Source: Pirellula staleyi DSM 6068 | GTDB taxonomy: Bacteria; Planctomycetota; Planctomycetia; Pirellulales; Pirellulaceae | DNA: 64,000 nt | Reading direction: 5' to 3' | NCBI GenBank assembly: GCA_945875845.1 | Contig: CAMCMB010000020.1 | Coordinates: forward strand, 1-64,000 | In this document: piece by piece, positions 54,251-62,925 of the stretch | Numbering within the stretch: the stretch's first letter is position 1 | Layout: the number at the start of each line of letters is the position of its first letter | Notes under the pieces: model-generated | Told to the model about the DNA's origin: nothing | What the model saw: the letters and a program-made list of their open reading frames with translations, nothing else | The model's database searches: none | Program-made: the position numbers and the translations under genes

Positions 54251-54748
54251 CTATCGATTGTCCGAGGAACCTTGTTTGTCCGTTCGGCGAGCATGAGCCT
54301 TCATCGCTCGCGTTAAGATTCGATCGAATGTCGATGCGAACGCCGCTCTGTCTTTAGGGTTGTATGCCTGCGGACCTGCGAATTCCATACCCGCCCCCCG
54401 CGCGGCATCAAACAAATCGCGGGCCGCCAGTCGGCCCACGACGTTCCGGTCGTCATACTCTTCACCACGCGGATCGACGACGTAAACCTGCTTGTCCACC
54501 AATTGAGCCGCCAACGGAATATCGGCAGTGATAGCCATATCTCCCAACTGGGCATGATCCACAATGTACTTATCAGCCACATTGGCACCCTCGCGAACCG
54601 CCACACACGAAATAAGCTTAGTGCCTGGCGGTAGCCAAATCGATTGATTGGCGACCATCACAACGGGTATTTTAAGGCGAGCAGATGCTTTGAAGACAAT
54701 TTCTTTGACCTCACGAGGGGCTGCATCCGCATCAATCCAGATTTGCAT
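54251..54748 (-). CDS. YaiI/YqxD family protein (DUF188)
   Basis: A 165-aa protein of the DUF188 family: MQIWIDADAAPREVKEIVF, VVMVANQ, YIVDHAQLGDMAITADIPLAA and RNVVGRLAARDLFDAARG. The Asp-rich motif suggests a metal-dependent NYN/PIN-like nuclease fold, but no activity is proven. ATG at 54748 gives the usual length. The C-terminal tail overlaps a repeat-rich flank. Confidence 0.88.
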   Translation of the reverse strand: MQIWIDADAAPREVKEIVFKASARLKIPVVMVANQSIWLPPGTKLISCVAVREGANVADKYIVDHAQLGDMAITADIPLAAQLVDKQVYVVDPRGEEYDDRNVVGRLAARDLFDAARGAGMEFAGPQAYNPKDRAAFASTFDRILTRAMKAHARRTDKQGSSDNR

Positions 54749-54794
54749 AAGTTGGTTTCTGGCCTTTGAAAAGCACCCCTGCATAAGTTTCGTA

Positions 54795-54861
54795 GTTTAA
54801 CCGCGTGCCCATCGGGCCGCGATCGTCGTTTCAACGCGGGGCGATGCCCACGCGGTTAAAC
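54795..54861. repeat. inverted repeat GTTTAACCGCGTG
   Basis: GTTTAACCGCGTGCCCATCG at the left and CGATGCCCACGCGGTTAAAC at the right are 20-base arms with mismatches only at three bases; the spacer is 27 bases. Could form a cruciform or act as a REP-type element. Confidence 0.75.
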
Positions 54862-54911
54862 GAGGATATGTTGATTTACTTATGCATAGTTGCTTAGCAA
54901 TTAGGGTTTAG

Positions 54912-54967
54912 TCATTAGTCATTGGTCATTAGTCATTGGTCATTGGTCATTGGTCATTGGTCATTGG
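54912..54967. repeat. 7-bp tandem array, 8 units
   Basis: Eight head-to-tail TCATTAG/TCATTGG units (TCATTAG, TCATTGG, TCATTAG, then five TCATTGG). The same heptamer appears twice at the end of the oxidoreductase gene at 15429-15442. Confidence 0.9.
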
Positions 54968-55015
54968 TCTATGACATCGGGCATCGGTCAAGGGGCATCG
55001 GTCAAGGGGCATTTG

Positions 55016-56545
55016 TCACGGGGCAAGGAGCAATGGTGCCCACAAGCCCTCTTGAATCTTGGGCGTTTCACCGGACGCAGGAAACGTCGATTTTACCGCC
55101 AATTGGATTTGAGCCGACAGTTCGGCCACGGTTTTCGCAAAGGCTGGGTCGTCCGCGCGGTTGGTGATTTCGCCAGGATCTTGATCGTGGTCGTAAAGTT
55201 CACGGCCTGCCTTGCCTTCGTCCCATTCCGTATAACGCCATTTGACTGTGCGCAAACTGTAGCCAAAGAATCCCTTTCGTTCGACGTTGGCCGCTTTCGC
55301 GTTGGGTCGATTACCAACTGCCCCGCGTGCCACTTGTGTCAATGCCCAGCCTCGCCCGATGACGTTCGGATCCTTGAGCATGGGCACCAAACTCTGACCT
55401 TGAATATTCTCTGGCGTTTTCACATCGCAAAGCGCGGCAAGCGTTGGGAACAGATCCACTTGCGAAACAGGATTTGCCGCAACGGATCCTTTCTGAGTCG
55501 ATCCTGGTGCAACCACCAGCAACGGCACGCGAGCACTCTCTTCGAAGAGGCTTTGCTTTTGCCACAATCCATGCTCGCCCATGTGATAGCCGTGATCGCT
55601 CGTAAAGACGATGATTGTGTTTTCCGAAAGGCCCAACCGATCGAGTGCATCGATGATCCGGCCGACTTGTGCATCCATAAAGCTGATGCTCGCATAATAT
55701 GCCTGACGGCATTCACGTCGAAGACCATCGGTCATTTGGTCTTGCTCTTTCTTCTGGCTTGCAAGTGCTGCGGCTGGAATATCCGCTTGATCTTCTTTTA
55801 CCCCTTGAACGACAGGCATTTCGCCGACTGGGTAATAACCGAAATACGGATCCTTGGGAGCAACATAAGGCGTGTGAGGGCGAAAAAAGCCGACCGAAAG
55901 AAAGAACGGTCGGTCTTTTCTTTTGGCACAGCGTTCCAAGACCCATTCGGCATCTTCCGCTTGTTTCGCATCCGTGTGGTGCACGTCGCTCTTGGGCGAA
56001 GCGTACCAGCTCAAGGTTCCGCCAAATTGGCCCGGTGTAAGCGTCTTGATTTTCGGATGCTCTTCAAGTCGGTCAACACCTGCCGGATTCAGCTCAAGTT
56101 CCCAAGAGGCTGGATCATCGTGACCGTTCGTGCCGATCGAGTTGGGTACGTTATAGTGGTAGAGTTTACCGATGCGTCCGACGAAATAACCGGCATTTCG
56201 AAAAGTTTGAGGCATACTTTGTTGTTGCGGAATCGTCTGACGAAAGATCTGCGAGTTTGCCAGTATACCGGTGCTATTCGGATACAAACCAGTTAACAAC
56301 GAGTTGCGACTCGGGCCACATAACGGAAACGAACAATAGGCTTTATCGAATCGCAACCCGCGAGCGGCCAAACGATCGATGTTTGGGGTCTTCACGAGCG
56401 GATGCCCATAGCACCCCAGCATGTTATTGAGATCGTCGGAAATCAAAAACAGCACGTTTGGCCGTTGATCGGCGAAAATCTCGGCACGGGTCGCGTTTAG
56501 CAAGAACGTAAGCAATGTCAAAGCGACGGAGAGTAGTCGTTTCAT
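55016..56545 (-). CDS. secreted sulfatase (iduronate-2-sulfatase type)
   Basis: A 509-aa type I sulfatase. Signal peptide (about 1-25). RPNVLFLISDDLNNMLGCYG gives metal Asp residues; FPLCGPSRNSLLTG is the sulfatase signature in which Cys becomes formylglycine; VIVFTSDHGYHMGEHGLWQK is a second metal-binding block. Ends with a C-terminal subdomain (FFGYSLRTVKWRYTEW). It would cleave sulfate esters from algal polysaccharides. ATG at 56545 chosen. Confidence 0.93.
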   Translation of the reverse strand: MKRLLSVALTLLTFLLNATRAEIFADQRPNVLFLISDDLNNMLGCYGHPLVKTPNIDRLAARGLRFDKAYCSFPLCGPSRNSLLTGLYPNSTGILANSQIFRQTIPQQQSMPQTFRNAGYFVGRIGKLYHYNVPNSIGTNGHDDPASWELELNPAGVDRLEEHPKIKTLTPGQFGGTLSWYASPKSDVHHTDAKQAEDAEWVLERCAKRKDRPFFLSVGFFRPHTPYVAPKDPYFGYYPVGEMPVVQGVKEDQADIPAAALASQKKEQDQMTDGLRRECRQAYYASISFMDAQVGRIIDALDRLGLSENTIIVFTSDHGYHMGEHGLWQKQSLFEESARVPLLVVAPGSTQKGSVAANPVSQVDLFPTLAALCDVKTPENIQGQSLVPMLKDPNVIGRGWALTQVARGAVGNRPNAKAANVERKGFFGYSLRTVKWRYTEWDEGKAGRELYDHDQDPGEITNRADDPAFAKTVAELSAQIQLAVKSTFPASGETPKIQEGLWAPLLLAP

Positions 56546-57001
56546 TGGGAGGATTTCCTGGAGGATTTTGGCCATTCACCTACCGTCTAGCGACAGCGGC
56601 AACAACGAGGATCTGTCATGAAGCTCTCACAGTATAACGAGATGGTCGTTCGTCTGTGTAGGATCGAATCCCTGGCTTCCGATGCCAAAGAGGATACAAA
56701 TACCAAATCGCGAAGCTTGAAGACACGTCGCAGATTCCACCGCAGTCGGGTATAACCAATCCGGTTTCTGAACTGCACTGAAAACCAAGTAAGCTCGGAG
56801 CTTGGATTCGTCGGTGCTCCGCAAATCCGCTGATTTTATCCGTGCTACAGGAGCCAGAAAACTAGCCAAGGGCTGCTTCGGTAGCCCCCAAATTCTTTCG
56901 GGCATGTGGGCTTGTTTTTTGAGCGATACGAAAAATCCACGGCGCTGAAGCGGAGCTATATCAAACGTTTTTTACCCACAGATTCTGCGGAAGACCCAAG
57001 T
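56546..57001. other. divergent intergenic region
   Basis: This 456-base region must contain the promoters of the sulfatase and DUF4239 genes. No gene is supported; an open frame on the minus strand from 56905 has no family pattern. Confidence 0.5.
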
Positions 57002-57793
57002 ATGTTGGATGGAATGTATCAATTGCCGATCGCTCTTTTAGAAACATTTACGGCAATTGTGTTTGTTGGTGTTTACTGGATCGGTTGCTTCGTACTGCGA
57101 TTTTGCTTCAAGTACAGAGGCAGCGACAATACGATCGTGGGCACCATCCTGTCTGCATTCGGTGTCCTGTACGGTTTATTGCTCGGCTTAATTACCGTTT
57201 CTGCTTACGAAACCTTGAGCGAGGTCGAGGCAGAAGCGTCGAGTGAAGCTTTGTCGATTCTGGCGCTCTATCGAGACGTTTCCGGTTTTTCTGACCCCAC
57301 GCGCGAAGATTTAAAAACAAAGCTCAGCGTTTATTGCAAATTCATTATCGAAGAGGAATGGCCTCAATTAAGACAAGGGGTTATTCCGCAAAACTCCGCT
57401 CCTCAAATCGATTCGATCCGCATCGCGATTCTCGATTTTAACGCGGACTCCCGCAAAGCGGAGCTCATTCAAACGCAAGCCGTCAAGCACTTCGAGGAAA
57501 TGGTGGGGCACGGACGAAAGCGTCGCTATGCTGCTCTTGCCGGAATTCCGACTGTGATGTGGTACGTTTTGATCGTCGGCACAATCATCAACTTTGTTTT
57601 GATGTGGATGTTCGAAATGCCGCTCAAGTTACACCTTTTTCTGGGCGGAATTCTATCTTTCTTTCTTGGTGCGTTGATCTTGCTGATAGCTGTTCTCGAA
57701 CGGCCCTATCAAAGTATTGAATACGGTGTTACTCCCGCCCCCTACGAAATGGTTTACCAAGTCATGAAAGCGGATCGCGCGGCAACGAAGTAA
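57002..57793 (+). CDS. DUF4239 (bestrophin-like) membrane protein
   Basis: A 263-aa membrane protein with two helices in the N-terminal part (about 12-40 and 50-75), a helical soluble domain rich in Glu/Lys, and two helices near the C-terminus (WYVLIVGTIINFVLMWMF, FLGGILSFFLGALILL). GTILSAFGVLYGLLLGLITVSAYE is typical of DUF4239. Function unknown; possibly a channel-like or sensor fold. ATG at 57002 follows GGAAG; a GTG at 56906 gives a 32-residue non-membrane extension. Confidence 0.75.
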   Translation: MLDGMYQLPIALLETFTAIVFVGVYWIGCFVLRFCFKYRGSDNTIVGTILSAFGVLYGLLLGLITVSAYETLSEVEAEASSEALSILALYRDVSGFSDPTREDLKTKLSVYCKFIIEEEWPQLRQGVIPQNSAPQIDSIRIAILDFNADSRKAELIQTQAVKHFEEMVGHGRKRRYAALAGIPTVMWYVLIVGTIINFVLMWMFEMPLKLHLFLGGILSFFLGALILLIAVLERPYQSIEYGVTPAPYEMVYQVMKADRAATK

Positions 57794-57805
57794 TTGGATC
57801 ATGCG

Positions 57806-59179
57806 TTAGAAATCGAACTTCGCTCGAAGCGAAAACAATAGCAAGTCGTCAGCACGTTGCCTGCTTGGCGTTACCGCTTGCAAGTCTGCCGTGATGTGGC
57901 ACCATGGCGTTGCTGCGATATTGTAAAAGCCCTCCAACCCACTCTCATCTTGTATTGGCAACACCTGGGGCGCTAACTGCTTCAAGGAGTCGCTAACGCC
58001 TAAGTAAAAGTATCCGATGCCAAACGTATCGCGTTCGCGTCGAGGAACAAGACTGGCCCCACCTACTCCGATATTGGCACTCCAATGAAATGGACTGGGA
58101 TTGGTGTCGGCTAAACCTAGGTTTCCAAAGAGTCCCCACGACCTCGTGGAATCATCTTCCGCGACGAAGATGGCTTGATCAAATCCGTACACGATCGACT
58201 GCGACCCTCGCGTTCGGGAACTTGGGAGTATCAACCCAACTCCCGGGTCGTAATATGCGGATGCTTCGAGATCCAAATAGGAGCCGGTACTGTAGGTTAC
58301 AAAGAGCGTTTGATGCCCCAGCCGATCAAAAAATGAGGTCGGTAGATTTGCACCGGCGACCAACGAAACGCCGTTGTCAAAAAACGTTTCGAACCCACTC
58401 ACGGTCGGTGTATCGTTCGTGTCATATGCATTGAAGTTGAACAGCCAGTCTTGATCGCTATTGACGACGACAAATCCGGCCCCAAAAGTCGAATAAGGAA
58501 AAGTACGAGCCAAAACCGGACTGAATAGTAAGTGCGTATTCATGAATCCATCTTGACCAACCGCACCTCCGGTGAAAGGTTGCCCAAACCCATCAAGCGT
58601 ATTGAGTTTCCCCGCATATACCATGACCGTTTCGCTTAGCGCTTGAGTGAATTTGACTCCAGTAAGGGCTGTGACGGATCCGTCTGCGATCGGCACCGAC
58701 TCCGCCAATATGATTGGTACCAAAGTCCCCGCAGATTGGTTGATGTTGGTGCCAAACACCGATTCCGCATGGAGGTCAATAAAGGATCCCTGCCAGAGTC
58801 CTGCTTTCTCACCGTTGATGTTCAGGAGAATATCATTTCGCCCGCGATACTGAAACGTTTGTTCCAACCCTCCCGCGGCTACACCTGAATAGAAGTTCGT
58901 GTTGTGAATATCCCAATTGAACCCACTGTCACTCATTAACGATCGTGTACCGAACCAATCACCAGTTAATTTAGGACGTTCGAGAAGCGGCCACCCCAAC
59001 GTGAGCGACCTGTCCGGCTCGGATTGGACTTCCATAAGCGAAGTGTCCGGCTCGGATTGGACTTCCGACGCGACAAGGGACGGAACAACTGTCGACCCTT
59101 GACCAAAAACCAACACCGCAATCAACGTTGCTTCGGGGAACCGAACCCCACGAAAGGCGTTCTTAATCTGCATCGACAT
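57806..59179 (-). CDS. OprB-type carbohydrate porin
   Basis: A 457-aa outer-membrane beta-barrel. Features: signal peptide, then LTGDWFGTRSLMSDSGFNWDIHNTNFYSG (first strands), GLWQGSFIDLHAESVFG, FDQAIFVAEDD, and a C-terminal strand ending in Phe (LLLFSLRAKFDF). It would let sugars into the periplasm. A 33-base in-frame direct duplication at about 59012-59077 gives a repeated EVQSEPD(T/R)SL near residues 38-60. It converges with the DUF4239 gene, with 12 bases between stops. Confidence 0.9.
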   Translation of the reverse strand: MSMQIKNAFRGVRFPEATLIAVLVFGQGSTVVPSLVASEVQSEPDTSLMEVQSEPDRSLTLGWPLLERPKLTGDWFGTRSLMSDSGFNWDIHNTNFYSGVAAGGLEQTFQYRGRNDILLNINGEKAGLWQGSFIDLHAESVFGTNINQSAGTLVPIILAESVPIADGSVTALTGVKFTQALSETVMVYAGKLNTLDGFGQPFTGGAVGQDGFMNTHLLFSPVLARTFPYSTFGAGFVVVNSDQDWLFNFNAYDTNDTPTVSGFETFFDNGVSLVAGANLPTSFFDRLGHQTLFVTYSTGSYLDLEASAYYDPGVGLILPSSRTRGSQSIVYGFDQAIFVAEDDSTRSWGLFGNLGLADTNPSPFHWSANIGVGGASLVPRRERDTFGIGYFYLGVSDSLKQLAPQVLPIQDESGLEGFYNIAATPWCHITADLQAVTPSRQRADDLLLFSLRAKFDF

Positions 59180-59522
59180 CTAACAGGTTCCGTCCGAGTT
59201 AAAAGGTCAACCGAAAGACACATTACGCCCCGCTGTACATCGAGCGGCCAGCCAGGACGGAAATATGCGCTTTGGGGATTTAGCTTGAAGATTGCAGTCT
59301 CGAAGTTCGGTTGTAGCAGTTGTGCAGAATTGCGAGGAAACCCAAGCCCATCATGGATCTGGAACGTCATCTTCCGTTGGAATATCTGGAAGAATAACCC
59401 TCACGATTACCGAGGTCGGCTAAGAGTACCGTTTCACTGGGACGACCGTCACTCGGATTGCCTTTGGACGGGTAGTCTGGGATCTCGGGCGGTTCGCCAG
59501 GACAAGACGATTCCGCCAGTCA
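59180..59522. other. intergenic region upstream of the porin gene
   Basis: This 343-base region should contain the promoter for the porin gene. No gene or clear hairpin is seen. Confidence 0.4.
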
Positions 59523-60221
59523 TTACGATACATCTTTTCGATCACGGCTTAGCGACGCGAGTTTCAAGATCAATGGAACGGCAGCAATCGCGGCAGCCCA
59601 TAAGCTAATCGGGGGAAGCCACCACTGCCATTGAGACGGAGCAATCCAACCAAGCAACCCCAACGCAATCAGATGCAGGAGGACGAAAATCAAACTTACA
59701 TACCCCATCCGTTGGCTGCGTTTCCATCGAATACCACCGATTGCCTGGGCCATCATGGGCAACGTGGTGATCGCGGGCAATGCCAACGCCCACAATGCAA
59801 TGATGCCGGCGAACACGGCGATTTCACCCTGAACATTGAAGCGACCGTCCGCGGCAAAGTACTTCGCGAAATAGGCGGGCGTCAAAAGGGTAAATGATGC
59901 AAAGGCATGAATCATCGCCAATGAAAAACCCATCAACCCACAAAACTTAATCACGACGAGCTTGGTGCGAGGATCGTGATTGTGCCAGCGAATCAACTTA
60001 CCAATAAGATACGAGCTGGCGACGAAGATCGTGGCAGCTAGCGCGGTCGCCTTGTTGACGATGAACAAGGGGAAGTGAATCCACGGTACATCGCCCGCCA
60101 AGTGATAACGAATGATCGCATACGTCAGCGATATTCCGAATACGGTCGCAAACCACTTCGCGGTTACGGGCTGCCATAGTCGGTGACGAGGAAGTTCATG
60201 CTGAGTGCTTTCATTGGTCAT
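59523..60221 (-). CDS. ferric-reductase-like transmembrane protein
   Basis: A 232-aa protein with about six hydrophobic helices and His residues in membrane helices (IHFPLF, MIHAFASF, LHLIALGLL), the pattern of the ferric reductase-like transmembrane domain that holds two b-type haems. No FAD/NAD domain is attached, as in MsrQ/YedZ. It follows a GGGGA site. Last gene of the PpiC-HupE cluster. Electron donor or acceptor unknown. Confidence 0.7.
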   Translation of the reverse strand: MTNESTQHELPRHRLWQPVTAKWFATVFGISLTYAIIRYHLAGDVPWIHFPLFIVNKATALAATIFVASSYLIGKLIRWHNHDPRTKLVVIKFCGLMGFSLAMIHAFASFTLLTPAYFAKYFAADGRFNVQGEIAVFAGIIALWALALPAITTLPMMAQAIGGIRWKRSQRMGYVSLIFVLLHLIALGLLGWIAPSQWQWWLPPISLWAAAIAAVPLILKLASLSRDRKDVS

Positions 60222-60282
60222 AAAAAGTTTCCCCGACGCAGTAATGATTCAAAAGTTGTAAAAATGTGGAATAACGAACAAA

Positions 60283-60393
60283 TCAACGATCTGATTCCGC
60301 GAGCTTTTCTGCAAATCTTTCTTTGGCGACTTCGATTTTGTTTTTCACGGTATCCACGGTGCGTTTCCAGGTCATCGCCAGCTCAGCCATCAT
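60283..60393 (-). CDS. small charged protein, 36 aa
   Basis: An open frame with two tandem ATG codons and an AGGGA ribosome site six bases upstream. The product is MMAELAMTWKRTVDTVKNKI plus EVAKERFAEKLAESDR, a single amphipathic helix with charged residues at regular spacing. It lies between the third HupE-like gene and the ferric-reductase-like gene in the same direction. The good ribosome site and helix make it a probable real gene. Function unknown; it could be an accessory subunit. Confidence 0.65.
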   Translation of the reverse strand: MMAELAMTWKRTVDTVKNKIEVAKERFAEKLAESDR

Positions 60394-60437
60394 TAGATTC
60401 CCTATTTAAAAAAGTGAACTACGCTAACCCGATCCAT

Positions 60438-61076
60438 TTACACGTTGGGCCGAAAGTGCCACGCTAAAGCGAGCAACCCGAACGCAGCTACCCAACTGCC
60501 GATGACTCGCATTGCAATTCTCTGCCAAGATTGCTGGACCGATGCCGCCGTTGCACTGAGCAACAATGCCACAACACCAGCAGCAGCCACGATACCAAGT
60601 GATGCGATCGCCGAGGTTTCCGTCGCCCGCATCGCGGCTCCATTCCAACTACCATGCGCTAGGCCGATCATACCCGCAATCAACGCGATCATCCATGCCT
60701 GCAGCTTAACGCGGAAACTTAGCAAGAGCCCTCCGACTAACACCGTGAATGCAGTTGCCCAACCGCTGCCACTAATGCGATCCGCTAGGGACAAACCCAG
60801 CAGCATGCCGACAAACCAAGCAAACGGAAGTACTAGCACCAACCCGCGAGCTGCCGTCTTTCCCAAAAGTCCACTCAGTAGAGCCAGTGCAACCACCACC
60901 AACAAATCATCCAGCGACACAAAGAAATGAGCTACCCCGTCAAAGAAGGGGCCTGCGCCCGAAGTGACTAAGTGTGCCTGAGCAGTATTCGGGAATAAAG
61001 TCAAAACGAAGAACGCAACCAGAATCCAAGCATGAACTTTCAGTGGTACGAATCGGCGACTCATGAATGGCCCCAT
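60438..61076 (-). CDS. HupE/UreJ-like membrane protein
   Basis: A 212-aa protein with a signal-like first helix ending in TAQAH, then HLVTSGAGPFFDGVAHFFVSLDDLL and about five more membrane helices with a LAHGSWNG block. It resembles HupE/UreJ proteins, which are candidate nickel/cobalt importers. The start ATG shares one base with the stop of the preceding gene (TAATG); ATG at 61064 is also possible. Confidence 0.75.
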   Translation of the reverse strand: MGPFMSRRFVPLKVHAWILVAFFVLTLFPNTAQAHLVTSGAGPFFDGVAHFFVSLDDLLVVVALALLSGLLGKTAARGLVLVLPFAWFVGMLLGLSLADRISGSGWATAFTVLVGGLLLSFRVKLQAWMIALIAGMIGLAHGSWNGAAMRATETSAIASLGIVAAAGVVALLLSATAASVQQSWQRIAMRVIGSWVAAFGLLALAWHFRPNV

Positions 61077-61774
61077 TAGGCAACGTATCCCAAGCTTGAG
61101 ATCAGGAAGTACACGCCACTGACCATCACCAAAGCTCCCGCAGCCCGCAAGCAGTTCTTGCCCAAAGGCCAGTGCCCCAAACAGCCGATGCCTATCCCGA
61201 CGGCATGCAACAAACCAGTCCCTACTACGAATCCTAGACTATACGCCAGACCACTCTCACCGTGGGGAAGTTCCCCGCCATGAGCATGCCCATGAAACAA
61301 TGCGAATGCAGCGACCAATGAAAGCGAAATCGCCAAGGGCGGGCGAGACTCCATCAGGACCATCAACCCCAACACAATTGCCGAAAAAGCGATGCCAATT
61401 TCGACTCCAGGCAATGGAAACCCCATCAAGCTCATGGCTGCCCCGAACGCCATGACCAGCGGAAATGCAATTGGCAGTACCCAAATGGCGGGAGCCCCGA
61501 GTTGAGCCCCCCATAATCCGACTGCAAGCATGGCTACAACGTGATCCATGCCGCGGATCGGATGAGAAATCCCAGACGCAAACCCTCCACTGATATCTCC
61601 ATCACCGTGAGCAAACACACAGTTGCCACGTACCAGTACAAGCCACAAGAAGATCAGCAGATTGAAACATACCTGCCGAGCATTCCTACGGGAGGGTGAG
61701 GCTCCTGCCGAACCATTGCGTCGTAAGCTCGGTAGGAGCCTCGCCCTCCCATTGGTTTCCAATGCATTCGCCAT
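61076..61774 (-). CDS. HupE/UreJ membrane protein with repeat-derived N-terminus
   Basis: About residues 35-232 are a good HupE/UreJ (PF04955) protein: signal-like helix ending VFAHGDGD, HPIRGMDHVVAMLAVGLWGA, PLPGVEIGIAFSAIVLGL, ALFHGHAHGGELP and LLHAVGIGIG. His residues in HxxxxxHD and HGHAHG may bind metal. The only in-frame ATG close by is at 61774 and lies in a palindromic repeat (61680-61815), so the first 30 residues are repeat-encoded and unlike a signal peptide. Either the repeat moved in and displaced the original start, or a TTG/CTG close to the hydrophobic helix is used. Confidence 0.72.
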   Translation of the reverse strand: MANALETNGRARLLPSLRRNGSAGASPSRRNARQVCFNLLIFLWLVLVRGNCVFAHGDGDISGGFASGISHPIRGMDHVVAMLAVGLWGAQLGAPAIWVLPIAFPLVMAFGAAMSLMGFPLPGVEIGIAFSAIVLGLMVLMESRPPLAISLSLVAAFALFHGHAHGGELPHGESGLAYSLGFVVGTGLLHAVGIGIGCLGHWPLGKNCLRAAGALVMVSGVYFLISSLGYVA

Positions 61775-61815
61775 TGCAAAGTTGTTTAGAGGGATGGCGT
61801 CGCCCTCCCGGTAAA
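61680..61815. repeat. palindromic repeat (GEAPAEP type), at the hupE-like gene start
   Basis: GGGAGGGTGAGGCTCCTGCC pairs with GGTAGGAGCCTCGCCCTCCC; it then continues with ATTGGTTTCCAATGCATTCG and TTGCAAAGTTGTTTAGAGGGATGG and a CGCCCTCCC end, nearly identical to 19118-19225. Confidence 0.8.
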
Positions 61816-61905
61816 AGCATATCAGCCGCTTGCCTAAGGAGATCCATAGCCTCGGATAAGTAAAGTGCTTCGCAATCCCCGATTCCGACTCGACTCTATC
61901 GTTTT

Positions 61906-62925
61906 TCATCCAAGACCCACTAATATCAAGCAACGCTGAATCGTCCAAAATGCCCCAAGCGAACCGACTACGTAAGCAGGTATTCGCCTTGACCACCAGG
62001 CCCGATCCAATTCCAAGGTCCGCAAGGACATGGTCACCCAAATGGCTACTAACACAAATGCAAGCTGCCCAGCCTCGACACCTAGATTAAAAAACAGGAG
62101 TGCCGATGGAATTTCTCCATGCGGTATTCCAGTCATGGACAAACCGCTGGCAAATCCGATTCCATGCATTAATCCAAAGACAAAAGAGACAAACCAAGGA
62201 TGGCGAATCGTAAAGCTCGATTGCCCACGCCACTTGCGAACGACCTCAGGGCCAAGAAACAAGATGCTAAGCGCTATCATGGCGTTCAGTGGAGCATCAG
62301 GAACGTGAATCACAGAAAAGACGGAGAGGGCAAGCGTGATGCTGTGTGCGATCGTAAACGCGGTAATCGTTTTCACCAGAGCACTCGTTGTGTTGACAAT
62401 GAGCAGCAATCCCAACACGAATAGCAAGTGATCGACACCCAGGAGAATATGCTCAACACCGATCCAAAAGTACGTGCTGACCACTTCCCATCCGCTGGGA
62501 GCCGCAGTTACTTTCAGTGAAGGGGACTCCGGCGCTAAGCGAGCAATCTGGGTCGTTCCGTCTAAGCGTTCGATACGGACCAATACATCCGTCAGCGTGT
62601 GGCGCAGGCCATCTATCTGAATCGTGGAACCGACCAACGCGTTCGGCTCACGGAACCTCCAACGCTCTACGTAAGCGCCCCCAACGAACATGCCATGGGA
62701 CTCGTTCAACCGCTCCGCCGTATCCGGCAATCGCACGTATAGCCCCAAACGCAGATTGTCACCCTGCGCTGGCACCTTCCACAACAGGTCGAAGGTATCA
62801 GGGGTCGTTTGCCTCAATAGAAGATAGGCTGGCCTGGCTTCATGCGCGAACGTGCACAGTTCCAATCCCAACCATGCGATCAGACCCAGGCATGAAGCCG
62901 CGAACCAATGTCTCATGCCACGCAT
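61906..62925 (-). CDS. HupE/UreJ_2 family membrane protein
   Basis: A 339-aa protein with a signal peptide (ending TFAHEARPAYL), a beta-rich periplasmic domain (about 30-160) and about six membrane helices of the HupE/UreJ_2 family (GVEHILLGVDHLLFVLGLLL, ITAFTIAHSITLALS, FGLMHGIGFASGL, FNLGVEAGQLAFVL). Conserved His residues in helices suggest metal binding. Its start codon overlaps the stop of the PpiC-type gene (TGATG). Confidence 0.9.
   Translation of the reverse strand: MRGMRHWFAASCLGLIAWLGLELCTFAHEARPAYLLLRQTTPDTFDLLWKVPAQGDNLRLGLYVRLPDTAERLNESHGMFVGGAYVERWRFREPNALVGSTIQIDGLRHTLTDVLVRIERLDGTTQIARLAPESPSLKVTAAPSGWEVVSTYFWIGVEHILLGVDHLLFVLGLLLIVNTTSALVKTITAFTIAHSITLALSVFSVIHVPDAPLNAMIALSILFLGPEVVRKWRGQSSFTIRHPWFVSFVFGLMHGIGFASGLSMTGIPHGEIPSALLFFNLGVEAGQLAFVLVAIWVTMSLRTLELDRAWWSRRIPAYVVGSLGAFWTIQRCLILVGLG

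Larger units (their letters stand above)
54749..55015. other. intergenic region with inverted and tandem repeats
   Basis: Holds an inverted repeat (54795-54861) and a 7-bp tandem array (54912-54967), then GCATCGGTCAAGGG repeated to about 55020. No gene is seen. Confidence 0.6.

Noticed and set aside
54950-56296. Plus-strand open frame of 448 residues
   Set aside because: It is the antisense of the sulfatase, which has clear catalytic motifs on the minus strand.
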